64,000 nt of DNA. Source: Rhodobacterales bacterium (GTDB taxonomy: Bacteria > Pseudomonadota > Alphaproteobacteria > Rhodobacterales > Rhodobacteraceae). The DNA lies in NCBI GenBank assembly GCA_002748265.1, contig PDRY01000017.1, positions 99,514 to 163,513 of the forward strand. Reading direction: 5' to 3'. The first letter of the stretch is position 1. Each line of letters starts with the position of its first letter. The notes below the pieces were generated by a model, which did no database searches, had not been told where the DNA came from, and saw only the letters and a program-made list of their open reading frames with translations. The position numbers and the translations under genes were made by a program. Positions 52,461-59,433 of the stretch are shown here, piece after piece.

Positions 52461-54365
52461 ATGGATATTAATGAATTAACCCTCAAAGAGGCCGCGCTGG
52501 CCTATGCCAAGCGCGGTTTCAAAGTACTTCCACTCGATCCGGGGACCAAAGTAGCTCGCATCTCGTCTTGGCAACATAACGCAACAACCGATCTCGCGCA
52601 GATCGAAGCGTGGTGGAGCGCAGAACCTAACGCAAACATCGGTATCAACCTAAAGGCGTCAGGTCTCGTTGCAGTTGACTTCGATACCTACAAAGACGAG
52701 TCCCACCCGTTTTCCGAGGATCTGCCTAAAACATGGTCGCAGCGCACAGGGAGGGGCGGTACTCACCACATCTTTGTCGACGGCGGGCACCGATATCTTG
52801 CTCAACTGAAAATCAACGGCGAAAAGGTCCCTGCCATCGACATCAAGCACAATGGTTATGTCGTCGTCGCGCCAAGCGTGGTGGACGGCAATGCTTACCA
52901 CGCTGAGAATTTTGGCGATGCGGCGGAGGCACCGGAGTGGCTAATTGAAGGCGCGAGCAAAGAAGTGCGAAGTTCTAGCACAACAGCTCCCACCTCCCGA
53001 CCAGCTCGTCGCCCTCGTCGAAGCCCTGAGAGCATCCGCGAAGTCATCGCTAAGCTTGATCCTAATATGCCGCATGACGATTGGAACAAGGTAGGAATGG
53101 GAATTCACGCTGAAACAGGAGGCTCTGCTGAGGGGTTCCAGATTTTTAATGACTGGTCCCGCCAGGGAGCTAGCTACGACGCCGACCTGACCATACGAAA
53201 GTGGCAAAGCTACTCGGAGGACGGAGGTGTTACCTTTGGAACGGTCGCTCATATGGCACAGCAACCGCGCACTGAACCTGAATCTCTGCCGGACTCAGGA
53301 TCGCGCCCCAACACGCCGACTCCGCTTGGAGCAAGCACGCGCCCACTATTGCAAAAGGTTGGCGATCTTGAGCTGAGACAGCCTCGGTTTGTCGTTAATG
53401 GCCTCCTAGAAGAAACGGCGCTGTCTATGATTTACGGGGCAAGCTATGCAGGTAAGTCGTTCGTGGCCCTCGACATGGCAATGTCTGTTGCAACGGGAAG
53501 CCCATTTTACGGGCACGACGTCAGCGAACCGCAGTCCGTTATTTATGTTGCGGCAGAAGGCGCACAAGGCGCCCTGAGACGCATTCAAGGCTGGTGTAAG
53601 AAAAGGTCGGTGGATCGTCGAGAAGCGCATTTGTTCTTCTCGCGACGTAGCGTGTCAATGAGCGATGACGCGGCATGGCGTTCGCTATGTGAGGGTATTT
53701 CCGCAATAAACGCGCAACATCCGCCCGCGAAGCTCGTGATCTTCGACACTCTCAACAGAAGTATGGGAAAGTGGGACGAGAACAAGGCTTCCGACGCTGG
53801 TGAAATCTTGGAGAGGCTTAGCGAGCTTGCACATGACTTCGAGTCAAATGTCTGTGTCGTCCATCACACTGGTCACAGCGAGAAGGACCGTGGGCGAGGA
53901 TCAAGCGCCTTCTATGCGGGCCTAGATCAGAGCTTCAAGGTATCGAGACATGCAGACACGATCACCTTGCAGAACGACAAAATGAAAGACGGAACTCCAC
54001 CTTCGCCTCTCAGCTTTGTGTTGCAAGATATTGAAGTTGAGGCCGAAGGGAAGCCGCTAACGACAGCAGTGCTTGAACAGGTCACCCACCCCGCCAACAT
54101 CAACGGTGCTCCACCCGCTAAGCGAAACAGCGATCATGTCGTGACGGCGATCATGCAGGTAGGTAGCGAAGATGGCGAATTGATCTGCGCAAGTAAGCAT
54201 GACGTTGTGAATGGCCTTGCGGCGGTGCGCGAAGAGCCATGGAGCGAGGAGGCTCGCGCGAAGGCAATCGACAGGTCAGTTTCTGACGGGAGCGCATCAA
54301 GGAGTGGCGGCAGGGTCTGTGTTCCCAAACCTGCAGCCGAGAGCCGGTCGGATGTACCCTCTTAA
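52461..54365 (+). CDS. Prim-Pol/PriCT/RepA-like primase-helicase
   Basis: 634 residues. Residues about 8-165 are a Prim-Pol domain with the metal site D73-F-D75 and the GGTHHIF block (residues 99-105). Residues about 187-265 are a PriCT-like helical domain (MPHDDWNKVGMGIHAETGG). Residues about 300-560 are a RepA/AAA_25 hexameric helicase core with Walker A GASYAGKS (326-333) and Walker B LVIFDT (425-430). Such fusions replicate plasmids, satellites and integrative elements independently. AAGAAGGA precedes the ATG by seven bases. It is followed by a strong terminator. Confidence 0.93.
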   Translation: MDINELTLKEAALAYAKRGFKVLPLDPGTKVARISSWQHNATTDLAQIEAWWSAEPNANIGINLKASGLVAVDFDTYKDESHPFSEDLPKTWSQRTGRGGTHHIFVDGGHRYLAQLKINGEKVPAIDIKHNGYVVVAPSVVDGNAYHAENFGDAAEAPEWLIEGASKEVRSSSTTAPTSRPARRPRRSPESIREVIAKLDPNMPHDDWNKVGMGIHAETGGSAEGFQIFNDWSRQGASYDADLTIRKWQSYSEDGGVTFGTVAHMAQQPRTEPESLPDSGSRPNTPTPLGASTRPLLQKVGDLELRQPRFVVNGLLEETALSMIYGASYAGKSFVALDMAMSVATGSPFYGHDVSEPQSVIYVAAEGAQGALRRIQGWCKKRSVDRREAHLFFSRRSVSMSDDAAWRSLCEGISAINAQHPPAKLVIFDTLNRSMGKWDENKASDAGEILERLSELAHDFESNVCVVHHTGHSEKDRGRGSSAFYAGLDQSFKVSRHADTITLQNDKMKDGTPPSPLSFVLQDIEVEAEGKPLTTAVLEQVTHPANINGAPPAKRNSDHVVTAIMQVGSEDGELICASKHDVVNGLAAVREEPWSEEARAKAIDRSVSDGSASRSGGRVCVPKPAAESRSDVPS

Positions 54366-54380
54366 GCCACGCCTTCCAAC

Positions 54381-54424
54381 AGACGGACAGGACATCGCTA
54401 GGCGGTGTCCTGTCTGTCTTGTTT
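54381..54424 (+). terminator. Intrinsic terminator after the primase-helicase
   Basis: 14-bp stem AGACGGACAGGACA / TGTCCTGTCTGTCT (one G-T) with an 11-base loop, followed by TGTTT. It begins 15 bp after the stop and closes the int-alpA-primase unit. Confidence 0.8.
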
Positions 54425-54574
54425 GAAGGCTTTAGCATGAGCGAGAAGTCTCCGGTCATTGATTCCAATTTGAAAATGAAAGTTATGCCGCAAAAATGGA
54501 GTTAGTGCCTTGGTGCATGCCCGGCCCATAGTCCATACTGGCTCTGATGGCGCTGGAGTGATGGAGGTTTTCAC

Positions 54575-55408
54575 ATGAGTCATTCGTACGACGGCGGGTT
54601 CAGTTTTACTGATGCCCGCACGGGAAGTTCCTACGGCCCTCACCGCGCTCCATTTTCGTTTACAGTCACGTCCCCTTTCGTTCGAAAAGATATCAAACTA
54701 GCTGTACGGGAGGACTTGGAAGACAACGATTCAGTTAAGAGATATCACATGGAAACGGAGTCATGGATATACGGGGAGGGTGAACTGCTCGCTGACAAAA
54801 TATCGGGTCTGCAGGGTAGTATTTCAGGGCTAGGGCAATCAGGAACAAGTAAAATAAGTAGAGTTAATTTCCTACCTGCAACTGATGATGAGGCTCACTT
54901 CACAATTGGTTGGCATCCTTTCGTCTCTGAGTCTCACATCATCGTAGACATCTCACTGCCCTCTCCACTGTTAGAGAGCATCATCGAAGAAATCACCCTC
55001 CACCCGGAAACCGAGCTCAATGTCCGCATTGCAAGCGACGTGTTTTGGTTTGGTGTGCTTTCAAACCATAACTGGCACCTTGTGGGCGCAGTTCTAAAGC
55101 TAATAACGTTAGATATGGAGTTTGAGGACAGATCCGAAGACCAGAGCCTAGATCATATAATGAACGAAATGAATTTTCGGGGCGGACCGGTGGAGGTGAA
55201 AATTAGTATGGTGAGAAGTCTTCGCTCCTCACTCGAAGCGACTAGCGATAATCAGAGCAAAGAGCACTCTGAGAAAGCCGAGATAAGCGCAATTAATGGC
55301 GCCTTAGCGAGCTTGCACTCAGAGGTCCGGAATTTGAAAAGAAAGTACGAAGACCTACAGACGGCCTACAATGAGCTATCCTTAAAACGCTCGCGCAGGC
55401 GTTGTTGA
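54575..55408 (+). CDS. Unknown island protein with C-terminal coiled coil
   Basis: 277 residues, no family recognised. The N-terminal part is Gly/Ser/Tyr-rich (YDGGFSFTDARTGSSYGPHR), the middle (residues about 85-180) looks like a mixed alpha/beta domain, and residues about 230-272 are a clear coiled coil (LASLHSEVRNLKRKYEDLQTAY). GGAGG lies nine bases before the ATG. Base use is AT-richer than in the chromosome. It may oligomerise through the coil; its role is unknown. Confidence 0.75.
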   Translation: MSHSYDGGFSFTDARTGSSYGPHRAPFSFTVTSPFVRKDIKLAVREDLEDNDSVKRYHMETESWIYGEGELLADKISGLQGSISGLGQSGTSKISRVNFLPATDDEAHFTIGWHPFVSESHIIVDISLPSPLLESIIEEITLHPETELNVRIASDVFWFGVLSNHNWHLVGAVLKLITLDMEFEDRSEDQSLDHIMNEMNFRGGPVEVKISMVRSLRSSLEATSDNQSKEHSEKAEISAINGALASLHSEVRNLKRKYEDLQTAYNELSLKRSRRRC

Positions 55409-55464
55409 TTCGGCCTTTTGAGCTCTGCATTTTTACTATGCCCCTTGATCGCTTTGAGTAAGCA

Positions 55465-55683
55465 TTGAGGCCAGATAATCAGTTTGCCTCCCGTTCCCTG
55501 TCTGGCATATCGAATCCAATGATAAATACGCTTCCGGATGCTCATCTAGTTTTACCTATAAAAGATACATACTTTCAGTTGCGCCCCGCATATATCTTGG
55601 ATAAACACAAACCTCCCAATGCACTATTATTTCAATGGGTTCTCGGGCATTTCCAAAGTATGAATATTTGCGATGCTCATTGA
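55465..55683 (+). pseudogene. Possible remnant of a LysR C-terminal domain
   Basis: 72 codons open from a TTG without ribosome binding site. The end (LPIKDTYFQLRPAYILDKHKPPNALLFQWV) weakly resembles the last strand and helix of LysR substrate-binding domains. If so, it is a broken fragment. The rest of 55409-55700 holds nothing I can identify. Confidence 0.3.
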
Positions 55684-55700
55684 CTTTGTTGTGAAGTATC

Positions 55701-55729
55701 TTGACATTCGCATATTTTTGTGGTATTAT
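55701..55729 (+). promoter_or_regulatory. Strong sigma-70-type promoter
   Basis: TTGACA at 55701-55706, a 17-base spacer, and TATTAT at 55724-55729. This is a near-consensus promoter. Transcription should start near 55736, about 11-23 bases before the next gene. Confidence 0.8.
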
Positions 55730-55758
55730 ATTACCTCATTGTATATATGGAAATTGTC

Positions 55759-56247
55759 ATGAAGTTACCCGAAGAACCAACCCGGCCCGCCAGAGTCTAT
55801 GGCCTAGATCAAAGCCGATTATTCGCAGCGCGGCTCGCCCTGCACCAGTTTAGAACCCTCCCGTTTCAGCGGCTCAAGTACCGCAACCTCCGAGAAGACT
55901 TCTACGAAAACGGGATCATCCCGCTGTCGTACTTCTCATACTGCTGCAGTCAGAAAGCCCCGTTTCGTCAGCCGGGCTCACTGACCGAAACGCTCGCCTT
56001 CATGTGCGCGATGGACGAGCTTAACATGCTTAGGAACGAAGGCGCAGCGGACATGTTTGGCCTCAAGATCGACCCAAAATCGACGCTCTTCATGGAAGGC
56101 TCAATGGCCGAGGGCGCCTACAAGAAGAGTCTCAAGAACATGACGGCATGGGATACGCAGTTCAACGTCCCCGTCAACTATCCCGTTCACAGGCTAGTCA
56201 AAGAAGCGAAAGAGGCTGAGGGGTGTCGTACGACAGAGCACTGGTAG
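55759..56247 (+). CDS. Unknown island protein with own promoter
   Basis: 162 residues from the ATG at 55759 (MKLPEEPTRPARVYGLDQSRLF); an ATG at 55747 is equally possible, while the one at 55720 lies inside the promoter and would not be transcribed. It has no signal peptide or membrane helix, and no family is recognised. It contains many aromatic residues (FRTLPFQRLKYRNL, LSYFSYCC). It is the only gene between a consensus promoter and the convergent CHC2-DRTase gene. Confidence 0.7.
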   Translation: MKLPEEPTRPARVYGLDQSRLFAARLALHQFRTLPFQRLKYRNLREDFYENGIIPLSYFSYCCSQKAPFRQPGSLTETLAFMCAMDELNMLRNEGAADMFGLKIDPKSTLFMEGSMAEGAYKKSLKNMTAWDTQFNVPVNYPVHRLVKEAKEAEGCRTTEHW

Positions 56248-56402
56248 TGCTTAAGTCCTTATAGAACTGGCCAGTGAACCAAAACAGAACCATTTCCACG
56301 CACCGCCACCGGTGGGTCCACAGCATTGCGATCTGCACAGAGCACAGCTGGTGGCTATAGCCCACGATCCAGAAATGACTTCTGATATCAATAGATGCAT
56401 AT

Positions 56403-57494
56403 CTAAATTCGAACCCTTTTTTCAATAATGCTCTGCAATCTATCCGCCAAGCCGCTCTGCAAGGTTGTCAGTCCTTCGCTGTTATTTAGGTAGGTCAGAT
56501 ACCTATGGTGTCGGAGATCGAATGGCACATCTTCAGGCCTTTGAGTTATCGGAATGACTGGCTTCCCCCACGCATGAGCGATCCCTAGCTCATAGAAAAC
56601 ATTTTCGTTCCTTCCGGTCAGGTCGCAAATCACAACAGCGGAATGATTGATTAACTCCAAAATATCGTTGATCAAGACGGAACTATTCCAAACTTCGTCC
56701 GCACGCCTTGCCGGGAGTGGCGTTGTTGAACAGGCGGCTTTGATGGCCTCGTAAACGCCGCCAAATCCATTTCCGAATGGCATCATCACCCCGATAATGT
56801 CATCCCTCGACTGAACGAAGTGATAACCCAAACTACGCCTTGCTTCAGAGAAGGCCGTAGCTTCAATGATTGCTTGTGATTCGGTTGCGAATTTTCGCTC
56901 AATGTAAACTTGCAGCTTCTCAAAAGATCCATCCTTTGCCTCTTCCATCCTCGTTAGCAGCTCTATGACGTTTCCAGGATAGTCGGGATCTCCCCAATGC
57001 AAGCTTCGAAGAAGGCGATCGTGGCTTTTGATTTTTTTAGTCCAACCTGTAAGTGCGCCGACCTCAAGATAGTTTTCCGGATTGAAGTGCTCGACCATCA
57101 AGTCCTTAATTTGCAAGAGCATGGGCGGTTCGATCATTTGTCGAGCACTCTCCTGCGGTGCAAGTTCTTGATCCATTCCGGCAACGAATGCCAGCTGTCG
57201 AACAGCCTGATCAAATTCAACACCCTGCATTTCTTTTGCCAAAGATATGTGGTCACCCTTCGCGTGACAGCCGAAGCAGTAGTAGAAGCCTTTCTGGTCA
57301 TCGATGTGAAAGCTGGAAGTTTCCTCATCGTGAAATGGACAAGTGGCCCAGTAGCTACCACTCTTCGGATTGCTTTTTCGGGTGTCCCATGTGACCCATT
57401 TAGAAGCCACGTCTGATAGTTTAACTCTCCCTCGCAGCCTGTCCAAGAAGTCTGCTGGTAGAGACATGCCAGATGATTCAGTTGGCTGCGTCAT
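56403..57494 (-). CDS. CHC2 zinc finger fused to a nucleoside-deoxyribosyltransferase/TIR-like domain
   Basis: 363 residues. Residues about 10-105 are a DnaG-type CHC2 zinc finger, with C52, H55, C73 and C76 (ATCPFHDE, YYCFGCHAKGDHISL). A helical linker (about 125-200, with LLRSLHWGDPDYP) leads to a C-terminal domain (232-357) with MPFGNGFGGVYEAIK, RADEVW, and DLTGRNENVFYELGIAHAWGKPV, typical of nucleoside 2-deoxyribosyltransferase-like / TIR-like folds. There is no TOPRIM, so this is not a primase. The ATG at 57494 is tentative; a TTG at 57533 extends it by 13 codons. Defence role is an inference. Confidence 0.82.
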   Translation of the reverse strand: MTQPTESSGMSLPADFLDRLRGRVKLSDVASKWVTWDTRKSNPKSGSYWATCPFHDEETSSFHIDDQKGFYYCFGCHAKGDHISLAKEMQGVEFDQAVRQLAFVAGMDQELAPQESARQMIEPPMLLQIKDLMVEHFNPENYLEVGALTGWTKKIKSHDRLLRSLHWGDPDYPGNVIELLTRMEEAKDGSFEKLQVYIERKFATESQAIIEATAFSEARRSLGYHFVQSRDDIIGVMMPFGNGFGGVYEAIKAACSTTPLPARRADEVWNSSVLINDILELINHSAVVICDLTGRNENVFYELGIAHAWGKPVIPITQRPEDVPFDLRHHRYLTYLNNSEGLTTLQSGLADRLQSIIEKRVRI

Positions 57495-57571
57495 GCAATC
57501 TTTCTCAAATTCCTCCAGCCAATCCCCGGGCAAGTCGGGATTGATGTCAAAACTATGGTGGTCATCCGCTT

Positions 57572-57802
57572 CTACTGAATGCCGCTATGTTCGCCGGTGA
57601 TGTAGCTTGCAGAACGGATAGCACCACACTGGTCTTCGTTCCAGAGCCCCGGTTTCAAAGTAATTGTGTAGCCACCGCCAAGCTTAAAATCGCGCGCTAC
57701 GGCATCCAGAAGTTCCGAGAGATCACCCAACCAGTCAACCATCGCTCGCGCGGTCGCGATCTCACTCTCAACATCTGTCCACCCAACGTGGAGCATTTCC
57801 AT
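57572..57802 (-). CDS. Small unknown protein upstream of the CHC2-DRTase gene
   Basis: 76 residues from the ATG at 57802 (MEMLHVGWTDVESEIATARAMVDWL). A TTG at 57847 would add 15. It has an amphipathic N-terminal helix and a polar C-terminal half. There is no clear ribosome binding site. It lies 77 bp before the CHC2-DRTase ATG on the same strand, so it may be its partner or regulator. Confidence 0.5.
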   Translation of the reverse strand: MEMLHVGWTDVESEIATARAMVDWLGDLSELLDAVARDFKLGGGYTITLKPGLWNEDQCGAIRSASYITGEHSGIQ

Positions 57803-57847
57803 CAAGATCAATGCGTTTAAGGTCGAGCTAAAGGTGGCTTCCCACAA

Positions 57848-58091
57848 CTAACACTGAGCGCACGGCGCAGTCTTGCGGAAACCGTTATCTCAAAAAAGAA
57901 TTCTGACGTCGAGGGCTGCCAATAGCAGCATGAACAGTAGTAGAAAAAAGGGGCATGGGGGAGGCGCATATCTGGCGATAGATCAAGATGTCCGCGAGTA
58001 GATCTTTTTTGGTGGGTTTTTTGGCGGTTTAACCCAGAGGATAAAGTAATAAATTAACAAATACAATAAATTAAGATAAAGATTGTGGGGG
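57848..58091. other. Gene-free right end of the island
   Basis: No convincing gene. It includes a poly-A/poly-T patch and an AT-rich tract with repeats (see 58040-58081). Confidence 0.6.
58040..58081. repeat. AT-rich direct repeats beside attR
   Basis: AATAAATTAA occurs at 58048-58057 and 58065-58074 (17-bp period). GATAAAG occurs at 58040-58046 and 58075-58081. These could be integrase or excisionase arm sites, or an unwinding element. Confidence 0.55.
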
Positions 58092-58108
58092 CTCCTCCTC
58101 CGCCACAC
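58092..58108. repeat. Right attachment site (attR core) of the island
   Basis: Identical 17-bp copy of the tRNA-Ser 3' end repeat at 50145-50161. It marks the end of the island. Confidence 0.92.
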
Positions 58109-58362
58109 AGCCGTGGCGTAGGTCTCAAGGCGATTTGCTCCTCGGTCTGCGCTGTTCGCAGGCAACTGTTTTTTGCTGTCGATATGTCGCGGAGTTTGCA
58201 GCAGCGGGCGAACCTTGACCCGCAGTCAGGGTATTCCCTGCTGCAGCGAAAGCGGTGCTTTGTCAGCCGTTTCCACAAGGGGCGCATTGCTCGTTGAGGG
58301 CCTCTCTGCGATTCCTTCCAGGACGTGCCGGCGTTGATGTGGGGGGCTGCTGAACGTGCGGC
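58109..58362. other. Gene-free chromosomal spacer right of attR
   Basis: 254 bp of GC-rich sequence. The only open frame (to 58297) runs through attR and has no family match. Confidence 0.5.
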
Positions 58363-59085
58363 TTAACTCACGGCTTCGAAGCTAACGTTAGTGTCTTCGA
58401 AATGGGCCACCGTCAGCTTTCCCGTCGTGTAGGCACCCGTATCCACATTGATGCGGCCTTTTTCCATCACGGGATGCTCTGTGACATAGTGTCCGTGGAC
58501 GACCCAAAGGCCGTCTTTGCGCGCCGTTCTGCGAAAGTCGGGATGCCCCCAACGTAACGCCTTGCTGTCTTGATCCTTGATCGGGTGCGCCGGGTTTGCG
58601 CCGGCATGGGTCACCACGACGTTCCCCGATTGCCACACCGATGGCAGCGCGCGGAGCCATGCGATCATGTCCGGCCCCATGCGTTCGGCCAATCGGTCGC
58701 GCGCATCTGTCAGGGCGGGGCCGCTGGTGGTTTCGGCGACGCCGGAGACACCAAAACTCGCCATTGTTTGCAGGCCGCCGTAGCGCAACCAGCGACTCCC
58801 GTTGCGCTGCGGATCGTCCAGAGTGCGCAGCAACATCTCTTCGTGATTGCCCATCAGGCAAACCAGGTCTGGACGCTCCATCAGGAGGCGCAAGACGTCC
58901 GCGCTGTGTTCGCCTCTGTCGATGTAATCACCGACCAGAATAACTTGACCGATGGTGCGATCCAGGGCCTTGGTCAGCAGCTCTGCCCGTCCATGAACGT
59001 CGCCGATGACGGACAGTCGGGTTTCGGGCGCGGGCGCGTCGAAGGCTGGGATGGGGCGGAGACGCCTGAAGAGTTCTGAAAGCAT
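58363..59085 (-). CDS. Calcineurin-type metallophosphoesterase
   Basis: 240 residues. The metal-binding blocks are GDVHGRAELL, GDYIDRG, GNHEEML, the His in VVTHAG and HGHYV, all intact, as in bacterial PrpA/ApaH-like phosphatases. The protein could dephosphorylate proteins or cleave nucleotides. It lies beside the exopolysaccharide genes but points the other way, so a role there is only suggested. Confidence 0.9.
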   Translation of the reverse strand: MLSELFRRLRPIPAFDAPAPETRLSVIGDVHGRAELLTKALDRTIGQVILVGDYIDRGEHSADVLRLLMERPDLVCLMGNHEEMLLRTLDDPQRNGSRWLRYGGLQTMASFGVSGVAETTSGPALTDARDRLAERMGPDMIAWLRALPSVWQSGNVVVTHAGANPAHPIKDQDSKALRWGHPDFRRTARKDGLWVVHGHYVTEHPVMEKGRINVDTGAYTTGKLTVAHFEDTNVSFEAVS

Positions 59086-59433
59086 GATCTTGAACTGGTG
59101 TTTGAGTGTGCTGAGGCCGGGACAGACAGATCTGCGCTGGTGCTCTTTCAGGTTTGGGCGCCCGATGCAACCAGCGGTGGTCCGATTCGCAAAGCGCAGG
59201 AACAGGTGCCTACCGCGATGACGACCTAGTGTGCTTAAGCCGCACGCGCCTTATCTCGGATGATTGCAAAACGCTTAGTCCGGTTGCCAGGGACCATTCG
59301 CCCCGGGCGCCTGCGCGGCCCGGGCGACACTTCCGTAGGGGACGCATCCCGAACCCGGGAATGCGGTTGCAATACCGCAGTGGGTCAGCCAGATGGGGTC
59401 TGGAATCTGTTGGAAACTGGGGATGCGACTCGC
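59086..59433. other. Gene-free leader region of the exopolysaccharide genes
   Basis: 348 bp between the phosphatase start and the chosen YjbH start. It holds a strong GC hairpin at about 59298-59327 (TCGCCCCGGGC / GCCCGGGCGA). Probably it contains the promoters of both divergent genes; I see no clear consensus. Confidence 0.45.

Noticed and set aside
54398-54643. 81-residue minus-strand frame over the terminator after the primase
   Set aside because: It overlaps a terminator hairpin and the start of the next gene, with no site for translation.
55465-55683. Intact small gene in the island
   Set aside because: It starts with TTG and has no ribosome binding site; kept only as a weak LysR-like remnant.
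58085-58297. 70-residue plus-strand frame across attR
   Set aside because: It runs through the att repeat by chance, and has no ribosome binding site or family match.
59260-59433. Longer start for the YjbH protein
   Set aside because: The added 58 residues are Arg/Gly-rich, include a strong hairpin and would bury the signal peptide.
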